Shown here piece by piece: positions 7,939 to 15,637 of a stretch of 45,150 nt of DNA; within the stretch, counting starts at the first letter, position 1, and every line of letters starts with the position of its first letter. The stretch comes from a virus. The notes under the pieces are model-generated. The model worked only from the letters and a program-made list of their open reading frames with translations, was not told the origin of the DNA and searched no databases. The stretch is from the IMG/VR virus record IMGVR_UViG_3300039210_000142, positions 1 through 45,150 of that record, one strand, 5' to 3'. Both the position numbers and the translations under genes were made by a program.

Positions 7939-8325
7939 TCACGGTTCCCGCATCGCCGCAACCTTCGGTCGCCCCGTGAACTCGTAGGTGAGCGGTTGAG
8001 CGTCCGGCCCCATCGTGAAAGAAAGACTCCCGAGGAGGATCTCAGCCTCATCTCCGTCCTGGAGCCTCAGCGTGACGGGCACGTTGGCGTCGAACGGCCC
8101 GATGGTTGGATTCCAGTCGCCGCGCAGAAGACGAGCCTCACACTCAAACGTGCCGCGCCACTCCGGTAGACCGAACACGAACCTACCGGGGCGATAACTC
8201 GGATCGTGAGCAGCGGCAAGTGGACTGACATCAAGGGAGTGACGCTCGCGGTGAACGTCCCACCGTGCGACTCCTTCGACCGCAACGTCGCCCTGAATAG
8301 CTAGGGCTAGCTCGTCGAACTCCAT
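7939..8325 (-). CDS. Hypothetical protein on opposite strand, 128 aa (moron candidate)
   Basis: Reads leftward within the otherwise rightward structural region. The start is clear: on the minus strand TAAGGAGGTACGAG precedes the ATG at 8325. The product looks mainly beta-strand (RYRPGRFVFGLPEWRG-like stretch, DANVPVTLRLQDGDEAEILL, PLTYEFTGRPK) and lacks signal peptide or membrane helix. It is bordered by a hairpin terminator at its 3' end and a short divergent gap at its 5' end, the arrangement of an independently expressed inserted cargo gene. No family recognised; function unknown. Confidence 0.75.
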   Translation of the reverse strand: MEFDELALAIQGDVAVEGVARWDVHRERHSLDVSPLAAAHDPSYRPGRFVFGLPEWRGTFECEARLLRGDWNPTIGPFDANVPVTLRLQDGDEAEILLGSLSFTMGPDAQPLTYEFTGRPKVAAMREP

Positions 8326-8371
8326 CTCGTACCTCCTTACTAGGGAACCGTGACGCTGGGGAGTCTACTAC

Positions 8372-9007
8372 GTGAACATCACGCTCGGCGCGCACCCGGA
8401 CTGCATCGCCGCGCCAGAGTGCGCCGCCCTCGCCGGGCCACTCCACGCTCAGCTTTCGACAGGCCAGTACGACTGGCCCGCCTCGATCCTCCAACTCGAC
8501 GACATGGACGGGTACCTCGCGGCGCACCGGACAGCCCGGAAGCGCGCGCAGCACGCCCGCATCCTCGGCTACACGTTCCGAGAGTTCGCCCGCGAACTGC
8601 ACATCGACGAAATCCACGCGATCAACGTCAGCCTGCCCGAACGGCAGGGCCGACCGATGAGCGCCGGCTACCTCGAACGTCCGAGCTTTTCGCCGTTGCC
8701 CGTCTACCCGTGCGCGCGACACGCGATCCGCACCTACGGCGTCTTCTCCCCCGGCGGTGATCTCGTCGCCTACATCGTCCTGTACGTGTGCGGCGACGTC
8801 GCGATGGTGAGCCAGATCCTCGGTCACGCCGCGCACATGAAGAGCGACACGATGTACCTCCTGACGCTCGAAGCGTTCCGGGAGACGCTTGCGACGTCCG
8901 GGCCGGTGGTCGGGAGCTACAACAGACACGACTCGGGAACCGACGGCCTGCGCTACTTCAAGGAGCGTCTCGGCTTCCAAGCGGAGAGGGTCGCATGGAT
9001 CCTGTGA
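8372..9007 (+). CDS. GNAT-like acyltransferase-type protein, 211 aa
   Basis: The C-terminal part carries a GNAT-like course: a strand with GVFSPGGDLVAYIVLYVCGDVAMVSQ (in two runs), a helix after GHAAHMKSD, then YNRHDSGTDGLRYFKERLGF, the usual closing of an acyl-CoA-type acceptor protein. The N-terminus (residues 1-90) is less clear. Neighbouring genes are glycosyltransferases and a deacetylase-like protein, so acyl or aminoacyl decoration of a sugar or of a virion protein is plausible but unproved. GTG start preceded by GGGGAG at 8 bases. Confidence 0.6.
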   Translation: MNITLGAHPDCIAAPECAALAGPLHAQLSTGQYDWPASILQLDDMDGYLAAHRTARKRAQHARILGYTFREFARELHIDEIHAINVSLPERQGRPMSAGYLERPSFSPLPVYPCARHAIRTYGVFSPGGDLVAYIVLYVCGDVAMVSQILGHAAHMKSDTMYLLTLEAFRETLATSGPVVGSYNRHDSGTDGLRYFKERLGFQAERVAWIL

Positions 9008-9633
9008 GCGTGGCCGTCGTCACCTGCGTCTACGGCGAAGACCACGCACGATTCCTGCCCGCATGGATCGCATCGGTGCAGGCCCTCAACCGTCCACCCG
9101 ACGAGATCATCGTCGCCGCCGACCGCGACTACGACATTCCCGGCGTCCAAGTGCTCGCCTCTGCCTGCACTTGGCAGTATCCGCAGGCGCACTACATGCA
9201 GCGGGCGGTCCTCGCGGCGGAAACCGACTGGGTCTGGATCATGGGCGTCGACGACACTGTGATGCCCGACGGACTCGACGGCATCGAGGATGTGGACGCG
9301 GACGTGTGGCAGCTCGGCTACCTCCGCTCCGACCGCGTCTACTACGTGCCGCCGCAACTCGCCGCGGCCACCTATCTCGCCTCGGACGGCAACTGCTTCG
9401 TCGGTGCGAGCGCCGTCCGCGCTGACGCGTTCCGGCGCTGCGGCGGCTTCCCTGACATCGCCCTGGAGGACTGGGGGCTGTGGCGGCGGATGGCACGCGC
9501 GGGATGCAGCTTCGAGTCGTCTGACCGCGCCCACTTCAACTACCTGCTCGGCCCCCGGACGCGCGGAGCAATCGAGCTTGGCGGCGACGCCAGGCCGGGG
9601 CACGTCAGAGAGATGCTTGCGAGTGAACGCTGA
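8995..9633 (+). CDS. Glycosyltransferase family 2-like protein
   Basis: A 212-residue GT-A protein. It begins SVAVVTCVYGEDHARFLPAWI, has DEIIVAADRDYDIPG, then the metal-binding region WVWIMGVDDTVMPDGLDG (DD near residue 85), and the acceptor region GGFPDIALEDWGLWRRMAR, whose ED is the usual catalytic-base position of family 2 enzymes. Start at ATG 8995 follows GAGAGGG; an in-frame GTG at 9004 overlapping the upstream stop is an alternative. It looks intact, with all key acidic residues visible. Confidence 0.82.
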   Translation: MDPVSVAVVTCVYGEDHARFLPAWIASVQALNRPPDEIIVAADRDYDIPGVQVLASACTWQYPQAHYMQRAVLAAETDWVWIMGVDDTVMPDGLDGIEDVDADVWQLGYLRSDRVYYVPPQLAAATYLASDGNCFVGASAVRADAFRRCGGFPDIALEDWGLWRRMARAGCSFESSDRAHFNYLLGPRTRGAIELGGDARPGHVREMLASER

Positions 9634-10078
9634 GATCGCGCCCGCAGGCCCGTACCCCGCCGAGATTTTCGACGGCGCGCGGTCCGCCCTCTTCCTCTTC
9701 GGGGCAGGCTTCCTCGGCGCAAACGATGCCGTCTACGCGATGCGGGCTGGAGTGCCGGGAACCGTCATTGACCTCGATCGCGGGAAGCTCGACGAGATGC
9801 GCCCGCTCTATCCCGAGTCCTGGACGTTCGTCTATTGGGACGCGTTCGCGTGCATCACCGGCTGCCGGCCGCGTAGCTGGGATGTCGTCTCCGCCGACCC
9901 GTTCACTGGCGAAGCGGCCGACCGTTGCCTGTCGATGCTGCACGAGCTCGCCGGGCTCGCCTGTCGCGCGCTCACGCTCACGATCACGCCCACTACGCCC
10001 GCGCAGAGTCTGGACGGCTGGGAGGCGACGACCATGAAACGAACCCGTCTCGCGGACTGGCTCGTGCTCACGCGATGA
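9623..10078 (+). CDS. Rossmann-fold protein, possibly a reduced SAM methyltransferase
   Basis: A 151-residue product with LFLFGAGFLGANDAVYAM followed by VPGTVIDLDRGKLDEM, which reads as a nucleotide-binding glycine loop and an acidic residue at the end of strand 2. Later strands are DVVSADPFTGEAADRC and ALTLTITP. This is the layout of a class I methyltransferase without a clear catalytic motif. GTG start 11 bases inside the preceding gene's end. It sits between a glycosyltransferase and a deacetylase-like gene, so a sugar-modifying or accessory role is possible. Confidence 0.5.
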   Translation: MNAEIAPAGPYPAEIFDGARSALFLFGAGFLGANDAVYAMRAGVPGTVIDLDRGKLDEMRPLYPESWTFVYWDAFACITGCRPRSWDVVSADPFTGEAADRCLSMLHELAGLACRALTLTITPTTPAQSLDGWEATTMKRTRLADWLVLTR

Positions 10079-10782
10079 ACGCGTCCGACCTTGAACGGCT
10101 CGACACGCTGCTGCTAGCACCGGCGCGCGCCGTCGTCTCCATGCGCGAGGTCTTCCTCGGCGCGCGAGACGCAGACGTGGTCGGTATGCGCCACGACGTA
10201 GACGACAATCCCGGATCTCTCGCAACCGCCGTGCGGATCGCGATGTGGGAAGCGGAGCACGGCTACCGCTCCACCTACTTCATGCTCCACACGGCGTCGT
10301 ACTGGCAGGACGAGGCCACGCTCCGCCGATCGCTCGAACAGATCGCCGGACTCGACCACGAGATCGGGATCCATGCCAACTCGCTCGCGGAGGCGTTGCG
10401 GTACGGCGGCGACCCCGACGACATCCTCCAATGCGCCATCGACCAGCTACGCAGCTACGGCTACCCGGTCACGGGAGTTGTCGGCCACGGCGACCCGCTC
10501 TGCCGCCAAGCAGGCTTCATAAACGGCGAGATGTTCCTGGAATGTCCACGGCCCGAGATGGGCGAACCTGGCCGCGTCGTCACGTACGCCGGTCGGCGGG
10601 TGAGGCTTGCGCCGCGTCCGCTCGCCGACTTCGGGCTTGCGTACAACGCGATCTGGCTGCCGCGGGGACGCACTCTCTCGGACTCGGGCGGCGTCTGGAA
10701 CGTGCCACCGGAGACGCTCGCGGGCGGGCTGGGACAACTCCACATCTTGCAGCACAGCGACTGGTGGGCTGCGGCCCTCTAA
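10075..10782 (+). CDS. Polysaccharide deacetylase-like protein
   Basis: A 235-residue protein with the shape of a NodB-type carbohydrate esterase: GMRHDVDDNPGSL near residue 38 (the DD metal/catalytic motif), RSTYFMLHTASY, then HEIGIHANSLAEAL (H-x-x-x-H-like position), VVGHGDPLC and the C-terminal LHILQHSDWW. It lacks a signal peptide, so it would act inside the cell or within the virion. ATG start by ATGA overlap. It closes the enzyme part of the island; the next gene has its own strong ribosome site. Confidence 0.68.
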   Translation: MNASDLERLDTLLLAPARAVVSMREVFLGARDADVVGMRHDVDDNPGSLATAVRIAMWEAEHGYRSTYFMLHTASYWQDEATLRRSLEQIAGLDHEIGIHANSLAEALRYGGDPDDILQCAIDQLRSYGYPVTGVVGHGDPLCRQAGFINGEMFLECPRPEMGEPGRVVTYAGRRVRLAPRPLADFGLAYNAIWLPRGRTLSDSGGVWNVPPETLAGGLGQLHILQHSDWWAAAL

Positions 10783-10795
10783 GGAGGACACGAAA

Positions 10796-11188
10796 ATGGC
10801 AGTTGGACTTGCAAGCGGTATCGCGAACAGCATTCTGAACGCGTTGGGGAGCGCGACGGCGTGGACGCTGCCGGTGGCGTTCTATGTGAAGTTGCATACG
10901 GCTGATCCTGGGGCGGCGGGTGCGACGGCTGCGGCGGCGAACACGACGCGGAAGGCTGCGACGTTCTCGGCGGCGGCGGCAGGGTCTAAGACCACGTCGG
11001 CGGATCTGGCATGGACGAACGTGCCGAACGCCGAGACGTACTCGCATGTGTCGTTCTGGGATGCCGTGGCGGCGGGCAACTTCCTCGGCTCCGACGACCT
11101 CGCGGTGCCGCGCACCGTCGCTATCGGCGACAACTTCACGATCTTGGCGGGCAGCGTGACGTTGGCGCTGGCACCTGTCGCGGCCTGA
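10796..11188 (+). CDS. Tail-fibre or head-decoration type protein, 130 aa
   Basis: Begins after TAAGGAGGACACGAAA, one of the strongest ribosome sites in the window. The sequence has YVKLHTADPGAAG, a start pattern known from small phage tail-fibre/decoration proteins, then a Thr/Ala-rich middle and AETYSHVSFWDAVAAGNFLGSD, typical of their second beta domain. Codon choice (many G-ending Ala and Thr codons) looks different from the neighbours. Its position between capsid and connector genes is unusual for a tail fibre and more compatible with a head-exposed protein. Confidence 0.68.
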   Translation: MAVGLASGIANSILNALGSATAWTLPVAFYVKLHTADPGAAGATAAAANTTRKAATFSAAAAGSKTTSADLAWTNVPNAETYSHVSFWDAVAAGNFLGSDDLAVPRTVAIGDNFTILAGSVTLALAPVAA

Positions 11189-11616
11189 TGGCTATCTACG
11201 CACTCGCGCAGCGCACATCGAATGTCACGACCGCCGCCGCCGCCTGGGAAGTCCGCACCGCTGCAACGGACAGACCGAAGATCATGGAGATCGGCTTCAC
11301 ACTGGTTACGGCTGCCGCGACCGTGATCGGTCTTGGCCGCCCGGCCGCAAGCGGGATCACCCCCACCACGCCCGTGACTGTGCTCGCCGAGGACACCGGA
11401 GACCCCGCCGGAACCGTTACTGCCTGCCTGGCCAGCGCGACCTTGCCGACTGTGCCAGCGCAGTTTCTACGTCGGGCGGCGTTCCCCGGGACGATCGGTG
11501 CAGGCATCGTATGGACGTTCCCGCGCGGACTGGTTATCCCCGTCTCGTCGAGCATCGTGCTCTGGAACATCCTGGGTGGCGCCACGCTTGATGCCTGGGT
11601 TGTCGTAGACGAATGA
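11188..11616 (+). CDS. Hypothetical virion protein, 142 aa
   Basis: Coupled to the preceding gene by a TGATG overlap and to the next by ATGA. The product is predicted mostly beta: MEIGFTLVTAAATVIGLGRP, then a Pro/Thr-rich linker, then GIVWTFPRGLVIPVSSSIVLWNIL and DAWVVVDE. That is the pattern of a compact beta-sandwich as found in phage decoration or fibre proteins. No Cys or catalytic motif is seen. Membership of a surface-protein set with the genes on both sides is inferred from order and composition. Confidence 0.62.
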   Translation: MAIYALAQRTSNVTTAAAAWEVRTAATDRPKIMEIGFTLVTAAATVIGLGRPAASGITPTTPVTVLAEDTGDPAGTVTACLASATLPTVPAQFLRRAAFPGTIGAGIVWTFPRGLVIPVSSSIVLWNILGGATLDAWVVVDE

Positions 11617-12704
11617 GCGGTCTGCTCGGCGCCGCACGGCCGATTGCGTCATCGGCTGTCATGGCGCGAGGATGGTCGGCGGTACATCTACTGCCCGCGA
11701 TCGCGCCCGGCACCGCGACCGACTACTTCGGCGTCTCCAGCGTCGATCTCGCCGCCACGATCACGACGGCCGGAACCCGCGACACGTTCGCCGCGTCTTC
11801 GGTGACGGAGACAGTGACCGCCACGACCTCTGGCACGCTGGGCGCATTCGGCGTGGCGAGTGCGCCGTTCACGTTCGGAGTTACTACCGCCGGCACGCGC
11901 GCCACGTTTGGCGTCTCGACTACATCGCTCGCTGTCGGCGTCTCGACCGCCGGGATGCGCGACACGTTCGGCGTTTCAAGCACCGGCATAACCGCCACCG
12001 TCACAACAGCCGGCACGCGCGACACGTTCGCCGCTTCGACGTCCACTCTCACGCTCGGCATCACCACGGCGGGAACCCCGACGAAGTTCTCCTCCTCGTC
12101 CGTCGCGCTGGCGTTCGGCGCCTCGACTGCCGGGGTGCCGACGAAGTTCGCCTCCTCCTCGACACCTGTCGCGTTCACCGCGACGACCGCCGGGCAACTC
12201 GGCGCCAACGGGGCAAGCTCCCAGACGCTCACCCTCAACATCACCACCGACGGCACCGTCACAGCCGGCGGCGCGACGACCTACTACGGCGCAGCCAGCC
12301 TCACCATCACCGCGCTCGCGACAACGGCGGGCGCACCAACGAAGTTTGCATCCTCGACGTCGCCGTTTGCGTTCGCCGCGTCCACGGTGGGGCAACTCGG
12401 CGCGTTCAGCACGGCGACCGTCGCTCTCGCGTTTTCGATCACGACGGCGGGCACGCGCGGTGTCTCGGGCGAGGCGAGCCTCCCGATCACCTGGACGGCG
12501 ACCGCCACCGGCAGCTCGAGCAAGGACGGCAACGCCAGCCTGACCGTCACCGTGACGTTCACCACCGCCGGTTTCGCCACGAAGCCGCCGCCGGTCACGA
12601 GCCTTCCCGGCCTGATCCTGCACCCCGCAGCCGCCTCGGGAGCGCCCGTCCACTCCGCCGCCGGCGCGACCGTCCACCCGCGAACGGGAGAAGTGACCGC
12701 GTGA
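11613..12704 (+). CDS. Repeat-containing Ser/Thr-rich fibre-like protein, 363 aa
   Basis: After a short N-terminal part, residues 39-324 are about fourteen copies of a 20-residue unit of the type FGVSSxxxxxxxTTAGTRDT, alternating small residues and beta-branched residues, with one copy lengthened to 26. The C-terminus (SLPGLILHPAAASG, then ATVHPRTGE) is different and may be an attachment or capping part. The regular alternation suggests a beta-solenoid or stacked beta fibre. Ser and Thr crowd each repeat, offering many O-glycosylation sites next to glycosyltransferase genes. Confidence 0.78.
   Translation: MSGLLGAARPIASSAVMARGWSAVHLLPAIAPGTATDYFGVSSVDLAATITTAGTRDTFAASSVTETVTATTSGTLGAFGVASAPFTFGVTTAGTRATFGVSTTSLAVGVSTAGMRDTFGVSSTGITATVTTAGTRDTFAASTSTLTLGITTAGTPTKFSSSSVALAFGASTAGVPTKFASSSTPVAFTATTAGQLGANGASSQTLTLNITTDGTVTAGGATTYYGAASLTITALATTAGAPTKFASSTSPFAFAASTVGQLGAFSTATVALAFSITTAGTRGVSGEASLPITWTATATGSSSKDGNASLTVTVTFTTAGFATKPPPVTSLPGLILHPAAASGAPVHSAAGATVHPRTGEVTA
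11727..12584 (+). repeat. About fourteen imperfect 60-bp tandem repeats coding 20-aa units
   Basis: In-frame repeats within the fibre-like gene, recognisable from the recurring DNA for ACxGCCGGxACxCG (TTAGTR) and TTCGxCxxxTC (FxxSS). Copies have diverged at synonymous and non-synonymous positions, so the array is old rather than a recent expansion. Unit length is constant except near 12240-12290. Confidence 0.75.
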
Positions 12705-13585
12705 TCGTCAACCTGACCGGCTACATCCCCGCAGCCCGCTACGACGCGCTGCCGTGGACGCACGCACGCCTCGAAGAGGCCAGCTCGGCCGGTGGCCCAT
12801 GGACGGCCGCCGAGACGTTCACGCTCTCCCCCGTTGACGCCGACCCATCCCAGCCGGCGTCCCGTTCGTTCACGACGACGCTCGCGACCCTCACCGCAGG
12901 CTGGTACCGCGTCGTCTGGACCGACGCCGCGATGCTGGAGTCTGCGACGGCGCCCGTCCAGAACGTCCTGCCGTTCGCGTCCACGGACGAGTTCGCCGCC
13001 CGGCTCGGGCTCACCTTGACCGCCGCCGAGGAAACCCGTGCCGAGCAGCTCCTTAAACTCGCGACCGGGTTTATTCAGCAGGAGACCGCCCAGACGATCA
13101 GTCTCGTCACCGCCGACACGCTGACCGTCCGCAGCACCTATGCCGAGCGCTACCGGCTGCCGGAACGGCCCGTCCTTTCAGTCTCCTCCGTCTCGCTTAC
13201 GCCGCAGGGTGGCACGCCGACCGTGATCGGCACGGACACGTACTACCTCGACGGTGACGACCTCGTCCGCGCCTCGTTCCCGATCCACTATCAGCAGTTC
13301 TTCACGAACTGGACGCGCGGCTGGCTCGGCCCGCTGTTCGAGATGACCATCGTCTACACACACGGCTTCGCTGTCGTCCCGGAGATCGTGAAAGCGGTCT
13401 GCATGGAGATGGTCGTCCGCGTCTGGATAAATCCGGGCGCTGTCGCCCGCGAGACCGTCGGGAACGTCTCGACGGTTTACGACAACATGCGTTTCAGCCC
13501 GACCGGCCTGCTGATGACCGACGTCGAGCGCGAGCTGATCACCTCGATCATCCGCCGCCAGTCCGGAAGCCTGACGCTCCGGTGA
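12701..13585 (+). CDS. Head-tail connector (gp6-like) with extra N-terminal beta domain
   Basis: A 294-residue protein. From about residue 92 it has the usual connector course: STDEFAARLGLTLTAAEE, LLKLATGFIQQETAQ, then the YRLPERPVLSVSSV and TVIGTDTYYLDGDDL strands and the helical end DVERELITSIIRR. Such proteins sit under the portal and extend the DNA channel. Residues 1-90 (ARLEEASSAGGPWTAAETF, LTAGWYRVVWTDA) look like a fibronectin- or Ig-like domain, not part of the usual short connector. GTG start overlaps the upstream stop. Confidence 0.82.
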   Translation: MIVNLTGYIPAARYDALPWTHARLEEASSAGGPWTAAETFTLSPVDADPSQPASRSFTTTLATLTAGWYRVVWTDAAMLESATAPVQNVLPFASTDEFAARLGLTLTAAEETRAEQLLKLATGFIQQETAQTISLVTADTLTVRSTYAERYRLPERPVLSVSSVSLTPQGGTPTVIGTDTYYLDGDDLVRASFPIHYQQFFTNWTRGWLGPLFEMTIVYTHGFAVVPEIVKAVCMEMVVRVWINPGAVARETVGNVSTVYDNMRFSPTGLLMTDVERELITSIIRRQSGSLTLR

Positions 13586-13935
13586 GTCTCGTCGCCGCCC
13601 GTCTCAGCCTGATCCACAGATGTACGATCGAGCGCGGCTCTTCGTCACCGGACGAATGGGGCAACCCTGGACCGCCGACATGGAGCGCTCACCTCTCGGA
13701 TCAGCCGTGCCGTACATGGGCGACCGCAGGCCGAGAAGTCGTCACGGACACGACCACCGTCGTCGTCGTCGAGGACGTCCGGCTGATCCTCCCGCTCGGC
13801 ACCGACGTGACGGAGCAGGACAGGGTCGCTTCGGTCACCTATCGCGGCGACACGGTGCAGGCCGGGCCGCTCGGCATCCGGGCGGTGCTCGTCAACCAGG
13901 ACCACATCGAACTCCTGCTCGTGAGGGTGGCGTGA
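13582..13935 (+). CDS. Head-tail joining / stopper protein
   Basis: A 117-residue protein starting LVAARLSLIHRCTIERGSSS, followed by WGNPGPPTWSAH and REVVTDTTTVVVVEDVRLIL, the beta-barrel course of phage head-closure proteins that hold packaged DNA after terminase leaves. GTG start within the upstream stop (GTGA). Its position after the connector and before the tail-completion genes agrees with that role. No unusual feature. Confidence 0.8.
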   Translation: MSLVAARLSLIHRCTIERGSSSPDEWGNPGPPTWSAHLSDQPCRTWATAGREVVTDTTTVVVVEDVRLILPLGTDVTEQDRVASVTYRGDTVQAGPLGIRAVLVNQDHIELLLVRVA

Positions 13936-14081
13936 TGGTGCACCTGCGTGCGTGGCGCCGCCGTCAGCGGTCGCATGTGCTCTTCGTCTCGGTGCCCGTG
14001 CCCGGCTCGACGATCGTCGCGTCCGGTTTGCGCCTAAGCCAGCGCCTACGGATGATCGAGGTGTCCCGATGCTCTCTGTGA
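13935..14081 (+). CDS. Small basic ORF, 48 aa (uncertain)
   Basis: Starts by TGATG overlap with the stopper gene and runs into the first bases of the next gene. The product is Arg-rich at the start (HLRAWRRRQRSH) and has a hydrophobic middle (VLFVSVPVPGSTIVASGL). Nothing recognised. It fills what would otherwise be a 133-base gap in a region without gaps, which is the main reason to list it. Confidence 0.4.
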   Translation: MVHLRAWRRRQRSHVLFVSVPVPGSTIVASGLRLSQRLRMIEVSRCSL

Positions 14082-14770
14082 GCGCCGTCATCGTCACGCG
14101 CGGCGACGTGCCCCTCGACCAGATCCTCGACACGTTCCAGCCGGTCACCGAGATCGACGAGATCATCGTCTACGACAACTCGAAGGAGCGTGACGAGAAA
14201 ACGTGGGGCCGCCACGTCGCGCTCGCCCGCTGCCGCAACCGTCTCATCTACTCCCAGGACGACGACATCGTCCACGAGCCCGACACGATCCGCCGCATCA
14301 TCGCCGCCCACCATCCCGGCTCGATCAGCGGCTGCATGTGGGAGGAATGGAGCGACGGCGCCACCGTCCAGGGCATCGAGGGCGGCTACTCAGACCTCGC
14401 GTTCCCCGGCGCCGGCAGCATCTACGACCGCGAAACCCCGCTCGTCGCCGCGGCCCGCTACCTCGAGCACCATCCGCTCGACGACTTCTTCCGCGTCTGG
14501 TGCGACGCCATCATCGGGATCATCGCGCCCACGGTCTGGCTCGACGATCGCTTCGAGGTGCTCCCGTGCGCCGACAGTCCAAACCGGATCTGCAACCTCC
14601 CGGACGCCCACATTCAGAAGCGCGAAGCGATCCACCGTGCCCGCGCCGTCCGCGATTACGCGCATGGCCCGCTCGTCCCGAAGCGCGACGCACTCACACT
14701 GGCGCTGGAGGAGGAAGACGTGATTCTCGGACGCGTCGATCGTGACCTCGCGCGGCTCGGGAACACCTGA
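14069..14770 (+). CDS. Glycosyltransferase-like protein between stopper and tail completion genes
   Basis: A 233-residue protein with VSAVIVTRGDVPLDQIL, EIDEIIVYDNSKERD and then CRNRLIYSQDDDIVHEPDTI near residue 65, an expanded DXD-type acidic motif for nucleotide-sugar and metal binding. GCMWEEWSDG and ILPCADSPN-like loops follow. The start at ATG 14069 is chosen because the GT-A fold begins immediately after it; the frame is open back to 13952. With the two genes at 7118 and 8995 this makes three GT-A-type proteins in the structural region, which is unusual. Confidence 0.75.
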   Translation: MLSVSAVIVTRGDVPLDQILDTFQPVTEIDEIIVYDNSKERDEKTWGRHVALARCRNRLIYSQDDDIVHEPDTIRRIIAAHHPGSISGCMWEEWSDGATVQGIEGGYSDLAFPGAGSIYDRETPLVAAARYLEHHPLDDFFRVWCDAIIGIIAPTVWLDDRFEVLPCADSPNRICNLPDAHIQKREAIHRARAVRDYAHGPLVPKRDALTLALEEEDVILGRVDRDLARLGNT

Positions 14771-14940
14771 TGGTGAAGCTTGGGACTATCTCGATTCTCG
14801 ATGTGCGATTCGCGCAGGAGGTAATCATGCGCGCCTATGACCTGCTCTGTGCCTGCGAGGAAGCGGACGCGATGCTTCTCACGGACGAGATCAAGGATGC
14901 GGCCGTCGAGTTCCGCCGGGTCGCTGAGGAACACCGCTGA
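14770..14940 (+). CDS. Small hypothetical protein, 56 aa (or 37 aa)
   Basis: Two starts compete. ATG 14770 overlaps the upstream stop (TGATG) and gives 56 residues. ATG 14827 is preceded by AGGAGGT at an ideal spacing and gives 37 residues (MRAYDLLCACEEADAMLL onwards). The shared part is a helical acidic peptide. The stop is coupled to the next gene by TGATG. Function unknown; the strong internal ribosome site may instead serve the short form only. Confidence 0.55.
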   Translation: MVKLGTISILDVRFAQEVIMRAYDLLCACEEADAMLLTDEIKDAAVEFRRVAEEHR

Positions 14941-15290
14941 TGGCGAACCGAGCGTCACTCGATTGGGACGGCGACAAGCTGCTCGCCCGTGTCGCGGAGG
15001 CTGCGCGCGTCTCGATTAACGAGACGCTGCGTGAGACCGACGCCGTCGCATCCTCCTCCCACTGGTGGCACAACCGCACCGGCTACGGCGAGGCACACAT
15101 CCTCGTCGAGGAAGCCAAGGTCGAGGGGACGCGCGTCAGCGGCAAAGTCGGCGCGACCTACAGCGGCCAGAAGGGCGTCCGCTCCGCTTTTTATCTCTTG
15201 TTCGCCGAGTATCGGACACCGTGGCTTCGACCGGCCGGGGATCGTGTCTTCCCAACGCTCGCATCGAAGATCAGACGGAGGCTCGGATGA
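14940..15290 (+). CDS. Tail completion / neck protein (HK97 gp10-like)
   Basis: A 116-residue protein with DGDKLLARVAEAARVSINET at the N-terminus, a middle HNRTGYGEAHILVEEAKVEG, and the end YLLFAEYRTPWLRPAGDRVF followed by a basic tail. This is the course of the HK97 gp10-like family that connects the head stopper to the tail tube. Gene order (stopper, this gene, terminator, major tail) agrees. Started by TGATG and ended by ATGA overlap. Confidence 0.8.
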   Translation: MANRASLDWDGDKLLARVAEAARVSINETLRETDAVASSSHWWHNRTGYGEAHILVEEAKVEGTRVSGKVGATYSGQKGVRSAFYLLFAEYRTPWLRPAGDRVFPTLASKIRRRLG

Positions 15291-15637
15291 GCACAGGCGA
15301 CACCACGCAGGGACGGCGCCTTGCAGTGGGCGTCTGGGACGACCCCGAGCAGCCGCAGCTCCGCGGCCAGGCGAAGCTCACCCAACCGAGGGAGCCGGGC
15401 GACTACTGCGGCCCGATCGTCGGCTACACCGGTGAGCGGCCCGCCGTCTTCTTCATGCTCCCCGTTCCGGCGGATCACCCCGATGCCGGCGTTCGGCACG
15501 TCGCCTCGCCGCCGCACGACCCGTTCGTCGAGGAGGCCGACGGGACGCTGACGATCTCGCCGTCGATCCTCGCAGTGCGACCCGAGGGGAACGGCTGGCA
15601 CGGCTACCTCGAGCGCGGCGTCTGGCGGCAGGTGTGA
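15287..15637 (+). CDS. Hypothetical protein, 116 aa
   Basis: ATGA start, GTGA end, so part of the coupled head-tail block. The product has AVFFMLPVPADHPDAG in the middle and finishes TLTISPSILAVRPEGNGWHGYLERG in two motifs, a strand-turn-strand ending with WHGYL that I have seen as the closing part of several small phage proteins of unknown function. No enzyme motif is evident. Its position suggests a virion or assembly role, but this is not a standard member of the head-tail set. Confidence 0.65.
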   Translation: MSTGDTTQGRRLAVGVWDDPEQPQLRGQAKLTQPREPGDYCGPIVGYTGERPAVFFMLPVPADHPDAGVRHVASPPHDPFVEEADGTLTISPSILAVRPEGNGWHGYLERGVWRQV

